Positions 44,551 to 52,972 of a DNA stretch of 64,000 bases are shown one piece after another; positions within the stretch are counted from its first letter, which is position 1; every line of letters begins with the position of its first letter. The position numbers were made by a program, and so were the translations under genes. The DNA lies in assembly GCA_030123545.1 (NCBI GenBank), contig CP126124.1:2976001-3040000 (forward strand). The letters run 5' to 3'. The DNA comes from Burkholderiaceae bacterium (GTDB taxonomy: Bacteria > Pseudomonadota > Gammaproteobacteria > Burkholderiales > Burkholderiaceae_C). A model generated the notes under the pieces. It made no database searches and was not told where the DNA came from. It was given only the letters and a program-made list of their open reading frames with translations.

Positions 44551-44973
44551 ATGACACCGACCGAGCTTTGCAGCGAGCAGGAAGTGACGCGCCTGGTCCA
44601 CGACTTCTACGCCCGCGTGCGCCGCGACGAGTTGCTCGGGCCGATCTTCGAGCGACACGTGGCCGACTGGGACACGCACCTGGCGAAACTGGTGGACTTC
44701 TGGTCGGCGATCCTGCGCGGAACGCGGCGCTTCAAAGGCGCGCCGATGCCGGCTCATCTTGCGCTACCGGGGCTTCATGACGCGCTGTTCCAGCGCTGGC
44801 TCGAGTTGTTCCACCGCACCACGGCCTCGCTCGGCAACGAGGCGATGCAGGCACACGCCGACGCGATGGCGCGGCGCATCGCGCAGAGCTTCTGGTACGG
44901 CTATCAGCTCAAGCAAGACCCCGGGCGGTTGCCGCGGGAGCTCGAGTTCGACACTCAAGGGTCGCCATCATGA
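44551..44973 (+). CDS. Group III truncated hemoglobin
   Basis: The 140-residue haem protein has LVHDFYARVRRDELLGPIFE (B/C helices with the group III Phe-Tyr pair), HLAKLVDFWSAILRGT and HLALPGLHDALFQRWLELF, including the likely proximal His. Roles in NO or peroxide handling are known for the group but not shown here. Its stop overlaps the next gene (ATGA). Confidence 0.9.
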   Translation: MTPTELCSEQEVTRLVHDFYARVRRDELLGPIFERHVADWDTHLAKLVDFWSAILRGTRRFKGAPMPAHLALPGLHDALFQRWLELFHRTTASLGNEAMQAHADAMARRIAQSFWYGYQLKQDPGRLPRELEFDTQGSPS

Positions 44974-45407
44974 GCTATCCGGTCCTGCTGACGCTGCACC
45001 TGTTCGCCGCGCTGATCTTCGTCGGCACCGTGTTCTTCGAGGTGCTGGTGCTCGAGCGCGTGCGCCGCATGGTGCCGGCCGAGGCGATGCGCGTGGTCGA
45101 GCGTGCGATCGGCACGCGCGCGCGCAGCTTCATGCCCTTTGTGATCCTGGTGCTGTATGGCGCCGGCATCGGCATGGCCTGGCACTACCGGCCGGCGTTG
45201 GCGCACCCGCTGACGAGCCTGTTCGGCCTGCTGCTGACGATCAAGATCGTGCTCGCCTTCAGCGTGCTCGCGCACTTCATCACCGCAATGGTTTCGATGA
45301 AGCGCAAGACGATGACCGCAAGACGCTCGCACTTCATCCACTACAGCATCTTCACGCACATGGTGCTGATCGTGCTGCTGGCGAAGTGGATGTTCTATCT
45401 GCAGTGA
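44970..45407 (+). CDS. Small membrane protein, CopD-like
   Basis: The 145-residue protein has four membrane segments with His residues near membrane edges (LLTLHLFAALIFVGTVFFEV; LAHFITAMVSMKRKTM; HFIHYSIFTHMVLIVLLAKW). The pattern resembles CopD/DUF2269-type four-helix proteins and could bind haem. It is translationally coupled to the globin, suggesting a shared NO or redox role. Confidence 0.75.
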   Translation: MSYPVLLTLHLFAALIFVGTVFFEVLVLERVRRMVPAEAMRVVERAIGTRARSFMPFVILVLYGAGIGMAWHYRPALAHPLTSLFGLLLTIKIVLAFSVLAHFITAMVSMKRKTMTARRSHFIHYSIFTHMVLIVLLAKWMFYLQ

Positions 45408-45423
45408 AGGCGCCGCCGAGCCG

Positions 45424-46626
45424 TCAGACGGCTTCGCGCACCGATGCCATTCCGCGTAGCTGCAACCTGATCAGACAGGCTGCAGCGATGCCGGCGCAAG
45501 CGATGACGACCGATGCAGCACCAACAGCCGTGTAGCCGAATGCCTGCACCAGGGTGCCGCCAAGCAAGGGGCCGATCGATGAACCGGTCATCACCATCGC
45601 GGGCGTGGATGCGGGAGCCCGCCCCGACGGATCCAGTTTCGAGATCAAGCCGAACAGAAAGATGTGCCCGAACATGGCTGGAACGACGCAAAATACCGCG
45701 GCGACCGCGTACGTCTTGAAATCAAGCGCATTGAAGATGACGAGCGCCAGCAACGCCTGAATGACGGGGACGACCACCGCGACGGAGACGGCCGAAAATT
45801 TGCGATCGAGAAGCGCCGCCAGAGGCCCCGGCACTAGGTTGACCAGACCGAGCGTCAACAGCACACCCGCGACCATGTTCGCGCCAAAACCGCGGTGGAC
45901 GCCCACGCGCTCAATGAAACTGAACACCATGGCGTAGTTGAGCGTCAGAAAGACCACCGCCACAATCGCGAACCAGGCCGCCCGCGGAATCTTTGCAACC
46001 GGCGCCGACTGCCGAGCTTCTCCCGTCTGAAGCCGAGGGTAGCGGAAGGCGTACACCACGGCCGCGACGAGCATGATCGCGGTGAACGCCAGGAAAATGC
46101 TGTGTCCGCCGACGCTCTGGATCACATGCGGCATCAGCCCCAGAAAGCCGACGGCAAAAACCCCCAGGATGGAATTCGCGATGGCGAACATGCGGTGCGG
46201 ATTTTTGGTCCGGCCCATACCGCCATGGGTCATGGACAGGCCCGCTCCGACGCCAACGCCTGCCAGCGCATGAAGAGCCAGCATTTTTGGCAGCAGATCG
46301 GCCCCCTCCGACAGGCCGACTGCAATATAGAAGCAGCAGGCGGCCAACAAGTACCCGCATGCCGCCACCACCCTGCGGGGCAGCCGAGGGAACAGCGGGG
46401 AAAGCGCCATGCTGGTCAGCGCGACAAACAGCAGGAACAGCGTCACGGTCAGCCCAGCCGTCTGCGGCGTGAACCGATACGCCTGCATCAGGGTCCCGAC
46501 CCACAGGGGCAACGCGACCATATCGACCATGCCAGCCAAATGACCGACGACAAGGACAGCCGCGCCGCCTTTTCCAACAGAATCGTTCATGCCCCGCTCA
46601 TTCGCTAGGCTGACGGATTGATTCAT
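45424..46626 (-). CDS. MFS transporter
   Basis: The 400-residue protein has about twelve hydrophobic segments; SPLFPRLPRRVVAACGYLL carries the loop 2-3 motif in variant form. It is last in the minus-strand catabolic cluster (45.4-52.1 kb) and lies 168 bases from the FAH gene. It probably imports the aromatic substrate or exports an intermediate. Substrate unknown. Confidence 0.82.
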   Translation of the reverse strand: MNQSVSLANERGMNDSVGKGGAAVLVVGHLAGMVDMVALPLWVGTLMQAYRFTPQTAGLTVTLFLLFVALTSMALSPLFPRLPRRVVAACGYLLAACCFYIAVGLSEGADLLPKMLALHALAGVGVGAGLSMTHGGMGRTKNPHRMFAIANSILGVFAVGFLGLMPHVIQSVGGHSIFLAFTAIMLVAAVVYAFRYPRLQTGEARQSAPVAKIPRAAWFAIVAVVFLTLNYAMVFSFIERVGVHRGFGANMVAGVLLTLGLVNLVPGPLAALLDRKFSAVSVAVVVPVIQALLALVIFNALDFKTYAVAAVFCVVPAMFGHIFLFGLISKLDPSGRAPASTPAMVMTGSSIGPLLGGTLVQAFGYTAVGAASVVIACAGIAAACLIRLQLRGMASVREAV

Positions 46627-46794
46627 CGATATCTCCAGTTATCTTGGGTTGAAGGCCCCTGCGGGCGGTCGGCGCCGAACGCTGCAAGAGACTCCATGAG
46701 GGTGGCCGCAAGCCAGCGGCGAAGCGGAGCGAAGAATGGGCTACCGGACCGCATCTGCCGTGCGCTGCGGACAGCCGTCGTCGAAGGTCTTGAC

Positions 46795-47667
46795 CTAGTC
46801 GGACAAGGTGGACTCCGACACGAACCGGTTCTCGATATGGCCCAGTTGATCGATCTCGGCGCGCACGACGTCGCCGTCTTGCAGGAACGATCCTGAAGCA
46901 ATGCCGACGCCGGCACAGGTGCCGGTGGCGATGAGATCCCCAGGCTCGAGCGTCATCACCTGAGACAGGTGGTGAATCTGCTGCCAGATGTCGTAGATCA
47001 TGTTCCCTGTGCTTTGCCGCTGCCGGAGCTGGCCGTTCACGAACAGACGCATCTCCAGCCGATGCGGATCGGCCACCTCGTCCGGGGTCACGATCCAGGG
47101 GCCGATCGGTCCATGGGTGTCGAAGGACTTACCCAGCGTGAAGGTCGGGCTGGCCTGCTGCCAGTCGCGCGCGCTCACGTCGTTGACCACGAAGTACCCG
47201 CCAACCACCGAGGGCGCTTCGTCTTCCGGGACATACCGGCAACGCCGGCCGATCACCACACCCAGTTCGATTTCGTAATCGACCTTGTCCGACACGCGTG
47301 GAATCAGCACCGGATCGAAGGGTCCGTGAATGCAGCTGACCTGCTTGTTGAACCACAGCTGCGTCTTCGGGATGGGCAGGCCGGCCCGGCGCGCTTCCTC
47401 CGCATGGTCCTGATAGTTCATGCCGATCGCGAGGTACTTCGAAGCGTCGGGAATCGGCGCCTCCAGGTGCACGGCCGCCAGGGCATGGCCGGAAGGAGCC
47501 TGGTGCAGCGCCGCCTTGATCCGATGCTGCAGTGCCGCTCCTGCGGCCAGCACCTCGCGGATCGTCGGCGGTGCATCAGGCAGCGCCGATGCAAGCTCCA
47601 CGACCCGATCCCCCTGCACGACCCCGATCTGCGTGCGCCCGCCCAACGTAAAACGCGCGAGTTTCAT
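46795..47667 (-). CDS. Fumarylacetoacetate hydrolase family protein
   Basis: The 290-residue protein has the FAH C-terminal fold with YLAIGMNYQDHAEEA, the metal-binding glutamates in DYEIELGVVIG, the ARDWQ loop, GKSFDTHGPIGPWIV and GDLIATGTCAGVG. In a meta-cleavage cluster such a protein could act as hydratase, tautomerase or C-C hydrolase on the dienoate or acylpyruvate formed after ring opening. AAGGAG precedes the ATG. The 193-base gap upstream holds only a short unassigned C-terminal-like frame. Confidence 0.85.
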   Translation of the reverse strand: MKLARFTLGGRTQIGVVQGDRVVELASALPDAPPTIREVLAAGAALQHRIKAALHQAPSGHALAAVHLEAPIPDASKYLAIGMNYQDHAEEARRAGLPIPKTQLWFNKQVSCIHGPFDPVLIPRVSDKVDYEIELGVVIGRRCRYVPEDEAPSVVGGYFVVNDVSARDWQQASPTFTLGKSFDTHGPIGPWIVTPDEVADPHRLEMRLFVNGQLRQRQSTGNMIYDIWQQIHHLSQVMTLEPGDLIATGTCAGVGIASGSFLQDGDVVRAEIDQLGHIENRFVSESTLSD

Positions 47668-47860
47668 GTATTGCTCCTTAAGCGGCTTCGCTCAGCACGG
47701 TCTGGGCATGGATGCGCGCGATAGGTGTGGCGCCATGCGCGCGCCTCGCGGACGGCCTGCGCGGCTTGCTCTTGGTGAATCATCTTGATAGCGAAAAAAT
47801 GGATTGCTGAATACCGGAAGGCCCGGCCGATGGGCCAGCCGTCCGGCAAAGGAATGGCGG

Positions 47861-49411
47861 TTAGGCGAGCGGCACGGCCAGTCCCGACCCGTCGGCTGCG
47901 GCAACGAAGCGATCCGGCCGCACCGCCAGGACCTTCGTCCCGTAGCGGCGCATCCAGGCCAGCAGCGCACCGTCCAGATCGACGATGTCGCCGCTGCCCT
48001 TGCCGCGCTGTTCGGGCGACAACACGCACAGGTAGCGCGCGCCCAGCGCGTCCCAGCCTGCCTGTTCGTCGGCGTTGAGCGCCGTGCGCGGATCGACGCC
48101 GTCACCGAGCAAGGCGAAGCCATCGCCCAGCTGGTCGTCGAGCCAGCACAGCCTGCCGCGCGCATCGCCCACCCGGGGCTGCGGAATCATCTTGCCGACG
48201 GCGCTCTCGGGCGTCGGCGCGCCGCGCAGCCAGCCGGCCTCGTACCAGGGGTTCAGCAGCAACGGCGGCTCCGGCGGCGGCTCGCCTGGCTTCGGCGCCA
48301 TGGCCGCAAGTTCCTCCTCGCTGAGCTGCTGCTGGATGATGCGACCGAGTTGGACCGCGACACCCGTGTAGAAAGCCACATTCGGCTCGCGCTCTGCCTG
48401 ATAGGTATCGAGCAGGGTCTCGGGCAATCGGCCGCGCAGCACCTCGCGCAGCTTCCATGTGATGTTGAATGCATCCCGGATGCCAGACTGCATGCCGGCA
48501 CCCGCCCACGGTGGCATCAGGTGGCCGGCATCGCCCAGCAGGAACACCCGCCCCGCGCGCCAGCGCTCGGCATGGCGGACATGATGACGATAGAAGGCGT
48601 GCTGGTGGATCTCGACGTCGTCCTGCGTCACGCCCAATGAATTCAGCAGTTTCCACAACTGCTCGTGCGTCTCGAAGTCGGCCTCCGACTCGTGCGGCTC
48701 CAGCGGAAACTCCCAGCGGTGGTTGCCCTGCGCGAGCGCGATGTCCACCACCGGTCGCTTCTTGTCCGACCAGAAGGTAAGGATGTGACGCTCCGGCCAC
48801 CAGCGTTTGACTCGCGCGTCGATCACCACCCACTTGACTTCGCGCGTCTCGCCGAGGAGCTTGATGCCCAGTTGTTCGCGCGTGGCGCTGGCGCCGCCGT
48901 CGCAAGCCAGCACATAGCGTGCGCGAACCGATGTGGATTTTCCGGTGGCCAGGTCGCGCGCGGTCACCGTCACGCCGTCGGCATCCTGCACCAGACCGGT
49001 CACCTCCATGCCGTAGCGCACGTCCACGTGCTCGGCATGGCGTTTGTTCGCGTTGCGCAGCACCTGCTCCATCACGGGCTGGTAGATCGCGTAGGACGTA
49101 GGGTGCCGCCCCAGGCGCGACGGCGGAAAGTCCATGCGCGTGAGCTGCCGGCCGTCGTAGGTGACCCAGCGCAGCGCCACGGTCGGGTCCATGGCGCCGG
49201 CCAGTTCCTCGTCCAACCCCAGCGACTGGAAACACCGCATCGTCCAGTCGTTGACGGTGACAGCGCGGGCGCGAGGATAGATCTCGCGATCCCGCTCGAA
49301 CGCGATGGTGCGAATCCCGTAGTGGCCCAGGCACAGGGCGGCGGCCAGACCACTGGGGCCGTAGCCGACGATGGCGACGTCGGCATCGAAGTTCTTCTGC
49401 GAAGCACTCAT
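47861..49411 (-). CDS. FAD-dependent aromatic hydroxylase (MhpA-like)
   Basis: The 516-residue group A flavoprotein monooxygenase has the FAD-binding GYGPSGLAAALCLGHYG near residue 16, the DG motif (LACDGGAS) and GDAGHLMPPWAGAGMQSGIRD (GD motif). It resembles 3-(3-hydroxyphenyl)propionate hydroxylase, which adds an ortho hydroxyl using NAD(P)H and O2. It sits directly upstream of the FAH and MFS genes and directly downstream of the dioxygenase, the natural order for making and cleaving a catechol. Confidence 0.9.
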   Translation of the reverse strand: MSASQKNFDADVAIVGYGPSGLAAALCLGHYGIRTIAFERDREIYPRARAVTVNDWTMRCFQSLGLDEELAGAMDPTVALRWVTYDGRQLTRMDFPPSRLGRHPTSYAIYQPVMEQVLRNANKRHAEHVDVRYGMEVTGLVQDADGVTVTARDLATGKSTSVRARYVLACDGGASATREQLGIKLLGETREVKWVVIDARVKRWWPERHILTFWSDKKRPVVDIALAQGNHRWEFPLEPHESEADFETHEQLWKLLNSLGVTQDDVEIHQHAFYRHHVRHAERWRAGRVFLLGDAGHLMPPWAGAGMQSGIRDAFNITWKLREVLRGRLPETLLDTYQAEREPNVAFYTGVAVQLGRIIQQQLSEEELAAMAPKPGEPPPEPPLLLNPWYEAGWLRGAPTPESAVGKMIPQPRVGDARGRLCWLDDQLGDGFALLGDGVDPRTALNADEQAGWDALGARYLCVLSPEQRGKGSGDIVDLDGALLAWMRRYGTKVLAVRPDRFVAAADGSGLAVPLA

Positions 49412-49412
49412 T

Positions 49413-50354
49413 TCAGGCCACCTCCACCACCGATGCCGGCGTTGGCGACCCCTGTTCCGGTCGTGCGCCGAATGGGCGATGCCCCCAGGCGCTGACGCGG
49501 TCGTAGGACCCGATCCGCCAGCTCGCGTCGTCCACCTTCACGCCACCCCAGCCGATCTCGAACAGGAACCCGGACGGCGTGTACGCATAGAACGAGATCA
49601 TCTGGTCGTTCGGGTGTTGGCCGATGTCCATCACCACCGGCAGGCCAAAGCTCAGGCAGCGATCGCGCGCGCGCCCCACATCGGCCACGCTGCCGACCTC
49701 GATCATGAAGTGGTGGATGCGCTTCCTCGGCCCCGGTGCCGGCGAGCGCGGCGCCACGGCCAGCGAGTGGTGCCGCTCGTTGGCGTGGAAGAACGAGACT
49801 TCGACATCCACACCCGGTACCGGCTTCAGGTTGATGTTGTCGCTGAGCCTGGCGCCGAGCACGTCTCGGGCGAACGCAATGGTGTCCGGGTAGTGATCGG
49901 CCTCGAACACCACATGGCCGGCGCCGCCGGCACCCGTGACGAAGCCGGAGCTCACCACGTCCGAACGAAACGGCGCTTCTTGTGACGGCGCCTCGACATA
50001 GACCTCGTGGCGGTTGCCCTCGGGATCGGTGAAATGCAGCATGCGCTCGGCCTGGCGCACGGCCAGTTCATCGTCGGAGCCCCAGGTGCCTTTCAGGCCC
50101 AGGCTTTCCAGATGGCGCACGAACGCATCCACCTCGGCTGGCGAGGCGAGCTTCCAGCCGGCGAAAGCGAAGTCGTTGCCCGCGCCCTGGCTCAGAATCA
50201 CGCGCGCCGGCGCGGCGTCCAGACGCAGGCGGCGGGTGTTCTGCGGGCCGCTGCGCACGCCGACGCCCAGCACTTCTGTGGCAAAGCGTTCCCAGCGCGG
50301 CATGTCGGACACCTCGAAACCGAGGTAGCCAAGTTCCTGGATGGAAGAGGTCAT
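49413..50354 (-). CDS. Extradiol ring-cleavage dioxygenase (VOC family, BphC-like)
   Basis: The 313-residue type I extradiol dioxygenase has two VOC modules. The Fe(II) ligands can be assigned to His in AGHVVFEADH, His in HHFMIEVG and Glu in GFLFEIGWGG; SFYAYTPSG matches the family's active-site Tyr segment. It cleaves a catechol adjacent to the hydroxyls. The ATG at 50354 begins MTSSIQELG. Its stop is one base from the hydroxylase start, so the two are tightly coupled. Confidence 0.9.
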   Translation of the reverse strand: MTSSIQELGYLGFEVSDMPRWERFATEVLGVGVRSGPQNTRRLRLDAAPARVILSQGAGNDFAFAGWKLASPAEVDAFVRHLESLGLKGTWGSDDELAVRQAERMLHFTDPEGNRHEVYVEAPSQEAPFRSDVVSSGFVTGAGGAGHVVFEADHYPDTIAFARDVLGARLSDNINLKPVPGVDVEVSFFHANERHHSLAVAPRSPAPGPRKRIHHFMIEVGSVADVGRARDRCLSFGLPVVMDIGQHPNDQMISFYAYTPSGFLFEIGWGGVKVDDASWRIGSYDRVSAWGHRPFGARPEQGSPTPASVVEVA

Positions 50355-50467
50355 GGTTGTCTCCAGTCGGATAAAGAAGAAAAGGCCCATCCCGGACCCT
50401 GACGGCCCGAAGAAACGGATCGAAAGAACGGAAGAAGGTGCATCGGCGGCAAGCGCCGGTGCGGGCG

Positions 50468-51325
50468 TCAGCCGTCGTGCCGCAAGAAGCTTGTCATCAC
50501 GTCGTTGAAGCGCTGCGGATGCTCCCACTGCGCCCAGTGGCCGCAGTTCGTGAGCAGCAGGTAGTCGGCGTTGGGCATCACCTTGAACGGCTCCAGGCCC
50601 TGCACCGGGTTGACCTTGTCCTGCAGGCCCCAGATGAACAGCGCGCGGTGCGGCAGGGTCGCCAGACGCGGGTCCAGGCTGATGAAGGTTTCCTTGCCGG
50701 GGCCGCCCGGCGGCGGCACCAGGGGCGGGTTGGCGCGAATTTCGGGGTCCATGCTGGCCTCGAAGCGGCCACGGATCAGCTCGGGCGTCAGCAGCGAGGT
50801 GTCGTGCACCAGATGGCCGATGAAGGCCTGCAGTTTTTCCAGGCTCGGCCCGTCGCCCAGGTAGTAGTTCAGCAACAGCTTGATGCCCTCGGTCGGGCCC
50901 TTCGCGCCAGCCACCACACCGCCGCCCGGACCCATCAGCACCAGCTTGCCCACTCGCTCTGGCGCGTCCATGGCAAGGCACAAAGCCGATCCCCCGCCAA
51001 AGGAGTTGCCGACCAGGTGCGCGCGCGACAAGCCAATCGCGTCCATGAAGGCCCGCACCGCCCGCCCGCCGTTGTGGAATGGTCCGAAGCCCCCGAACGC
51101 GTTCAGGTTCTTCGAACTCTGTCCCCATCCGGGAAAATCGAGCACCCAGCAGCGGAAGTGCTGCGACAAAGCCTCGATGTTCTTGCTGTAGTTGCTGGCG
51201 CCGGTGGCACCTGGGCCGCCGCCGTGAAGAAGAATCACGTCATCGCCCGAACCGGTCACCTGATATGCGATGCGCCACGATGCACCGCTCTCGGTTTGTC
51301 CTTCGACGAACCTGGACTGCGTCAT
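50468..51325 (-). CDS. Alpha/beta hydrolase, meta-cleavage product hydrolase (MhpC-like)
   Basis: The 285-residue serine hydrolase has the oxyanion segment LLHGGGPGATGASNY, the nucleophile elbow GNSFGGGSA, the acid residue in WGLQDKVNP and the catalytic His in NCGHWAQWEHP. These features mark the MhpC/BphD group, which cleaves the C-C bond of ring-fission products. The ATG at 51325 was preferred because GGGAAG lies just upstream; an ATG at 51346 is possible. First structural gene after the operator region. Confidence 0.9.
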   Translation of the reverse strand: MTQSRFVEGQTESGASWRIAYQVTGSGDDVILLHGGGPGATGASNYSKNIEALSQHFRCWVLDFPGWGQSSKNLNAFGGFGPFHNGGRAVRAFMDAIGLSRAHLVGNSFGGGSALCLAMDAPERVGKLVLMGPGGGVVAGAKGPTEGIKLLLNYYLGDGPSLEKLQAFIGHLVHDTSLLTPELIRGRFEASMDPEIRANPPLVPPPGGPGKETFISLDPRLATLPHRALFIWGLQDKVNPVQGLEPFKVMPNADYLLLTNCGHWAQWEHPQRFNDVMTSFLRHDG

Positions 51326-51428
51326 GCTGACTTCCCATCTCACCATCTCGCCTTGGAGCCGCGCCCTGCGCGCATGGACGGTTCACGACGGGCGAACAGA
51401 TCCAGAGAAGGCAGTGGGAAGTTTATCT

Positions 51429-51465
51429 ACATTGACACTTTTGTCAATGATAAATATGTCAATGT
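51429..51465 (-). promoter_or_regulatory. Triple half-site operator upstream of the catabolic operon
   Basis: ACATTGACA (51429-51437) and its complement TGTCAATGT (51457-51465) flank an additional TGTCAAT (51442-51448), giving overlapping inverted repeats in an AT-rich stretch 100 bases before the hydrolase start and 16 bases after the TetR stop. The position suits control of the operon by the adjacent TetR-type regulator. Confidence 0.6.
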
Positions 51466-51480
51466 AAGGGTAAAAACTGA

Positions 51481-52137
51481 CTAGACATTGCCCTGTGGCG
51501 GGGGCGGCAGCGGAACCCGCATGGCCCGCTCGATCAAGTCGGGCTCCACGCCCAGCGCGTTCAGCATGGCGCGAACCACCTCCCGGGAACGCTCCTGACC
51601 TCCCTTCTCCGCCTTGGAAGTCCGCAACGCAAACACCATCACGCCGAAAGCGATCGCCTCAGCCAGTTCGATGTCCCGGACCTTGACCAAGCCCTTCTCG
51701 ATCGCCTCCTCCAGGTCCGCGCGCGCTTCCTGAACCGCCAGATTGCCGACACCGGAGACCGAACCCAGGAATGCCCTGAACACCGGATCGAGTCTGGCCT
51801 TGCGATAGAACAACCGCGCTGCGGTTGAAAAACGGATCACGGGGTTCGACTCATCGGCGACTGCCGGGATGATGGTCTCGATCAGTTCGTCCGAGATGCA
51901 AGCCATCGAAGCCTCCAGCAAATCCCGGGTGGTTTGAAAGTAGTTGTAGAAGGTGCCTCTCGAAACGCCGGCGGCCTTCACGAAATCGTCGATCACCGGG
52001 AGGTCCGGCCCGTGACTGGCGAAGATCGGAATGGCCGCACGAATGATGGCGGCGCGCGTCCTGGCCTTCTGGGCTTGCCCACTGATTGTCCTCGGATGAA
52101 CCGCTTTTACGGGCTTGGGCTTCGGCTGGTATGGCAT
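51481..52137 (-). CDS. TetR-family transcriptional regulator
   Basis: The 218-residue protein has an N-terminal helix-turn-helix (AAIPIFASHGPDLPVIDDFV, then AGVSRGTFYNYFQTTRDLL) after a basic 25-residue tail. The C-terminal ligand domain is divergent. It precedes the catabolic operon on the same strand and probably represses it through the operator at 51429-51465, with an aromatic intermediate as inducer. The leader is short: a terminator-like hairpin ends only about 24 bases before its start codon. Confidence 0.88.
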   Translation of the reverse strand: MPYQPKPKPVKAVHPRTISGQAQKARTRAAIIRAAIPIFASHGPDLPVIDDFVKAAGVSRGTFYNYFQTTRDLLEASMACISDELIETIIPAVADESNPVIRFSTAARLFYRKARLDPVFRAFLGSVSGVGNLAVQEARADLEEAIEKGLVKVRDIELAEAIAFGVMVFALRTSKAEKGGQERSREVVRAMLNALGVEPDLIERAMRVPLPPPPQGNV

Positions 52138-52160
52138 GTCATGACACGATCAAGAAAAAA

Positions 52161-52185
52161 CCGCGCTACGTTTTGCATAGCGCGG
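52161..52185 (-). terminator. Hairpin terminator next to the left end of the satellite
   Basis: CCGCGCTA and TAGCGCGG form a perfect 8-bp stem with a 9-base loop; on the minus strand it is followed by a six-T run. It follows a degenerate tRNA-Ser 3' end, as would a native tRNA terminator displaced by integration. It may also end the capsid transcript. Confidence 0.75.
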
Positions 52186-52197
52186 TCTTCTTATTGC

Positions 52198-52210
52198 TGG
52201 CGGGAGACAG
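52198..52210 (-). other. Candidate attachment-site remnant (tRNA-Ser 3' end)
   Basis: TGGCGGGAGACAG differs from the tRNA-Ser 3' end (TGGCGGAGAGACAG at 61208-61221) by one base deletion, and a GAACC stretch follows. Both copies are followed on the minus strand by a terminator hairpin. This fits the far attachment site of an element integrated in the tRNA 3' end, but the match is short. Confidence 0.45.
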
Positions 52211-52273
52211 ACGTTCACATGAACCTTTGAAACCCGCATGAACATTGGGCTGCGCTCGCCAGATCAATCACTT

Positions 52274-52293
52274 GTGCCCCCAAATGTGCCCCC
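52274..52293. repeat. Integrase arm-type repeat, left end
   Basis: GTGCCCCCAAATGTGCCCCC differs by one base from 61074-61093 at the other end of the element. Related GGGGGCAT motifs recur at 61035-61057, beside the integrase start. These are candidate arm-type integrase sites. Confidence 0.55.
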
Positions 52294-52595
52294 GCGGAAT
52301 TGATGCTTGGGCATCGAGGATCGGGGTAGTTTACCGCCGCCGGGCCAGGTGAGCTAAGCCGCCCGGCTCACGTCCAAGCGTGTCGAAAGTGCAACGTACC
52401 CCCCATGAAAACTTGCGCACGCAAAAATTTGGCTAGGCGGTCAGTCCCCTGGGCTGCTTTTGCAGACTTTCGATGCCCCCTCCCCCATCCCATTTCGCGG
52501 GTTTGCGAACCGAGGGACAGCAGCGGTCTTTGGGCTGGGCGATGCAGAGATTTGATGCCCCCCGCCGCCTTCGGTCTTCCCTGTCGTTCGAATTT

Positions 52596-52711
52596 ACCGG
52601 TAACACCGGGAACAAATGCGAAAAACAGCGCTAACTCGTTGTCACGATTGAATTTTTCTGTTCCCGGTCGGACCGGGAACAAAGCCGAATCGACCGGGAA
52701 CACCGGGAACA
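52596..52711. repeat. Iteron cluster 1 (ACCGGGAACA), downstream of capsid gene
   Basis: Copies lie at 52596 (one variant base), 52605, 52672, 52693 and 52702, with one inverted copy at 52659 forming a 10-bp-arm palindrome with the 52672 copy. Pairs 52596/52605 and 52693/52702 are spaced 9 bases. The cluster is inside an 833-bp non-coding region (52138-52970) that otherwise holds only the attachment-site sequences and a hairpin. It uses the same motif, inverted, as cluster 2 at 59660-59766. Confidence 0.75.
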
Positions 52712-52898
52712 ATTCATTCCGCAGCAGTGCGAGTAAGTGCAGGCCGCAGCGTTCGCCCCCTTGAGCTGGTTTCTGGCGACCCCTGCAACGGCAAGATGCA
52801 GCGCGAAATGAACCCATGCCGCCGCCTCTTCGGCGCCCCGGCCATCGCTCACGCGTTCGTGGCAGCGGCCCGAAGGCGAAGTGTCGATCCTCAAGCGC

Positions 52899-52935
52899 GT
52901 GTGCCCGTGGTCGTTCGTCACAACCACGGGCACAC
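52899..52935. repeat. Large perfect hairpin after the capsid gene
   Basis: GTGTGCCCGTGGT and ACCACGGGCACAC are perfect 13-bp arms around 11 bases, 36 bases beyond the capsid stop on the minus strand. No T-run follows, so it may stabilise the mRNA 3' end or be a protein site rather than a classical terminator. Confidence 0.65.
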
Positions 52936-52944
52936 GGCTGGCGA

Positions 52945-52972
52945 GTCGCGCGTCGCGCGTCGCGCGTCGCTC
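52945..52972. repeat. Heptamer tandem repeat at the capsid gene stop
   Basis: Three perfect GTCGCGC units and a fourth, GTCGCTC, abut the capsid stop codon. A short, potentially slippery microsatellite. Confidence 0.6.

Noticed and set aside
47668..47860. Short frame ending ARIHAQTVLSEAA before the FAH gene
   Set aside because: It looks like a C terminus but is too short, has no start and no recognisable family, so it is not called as a pseudogene.
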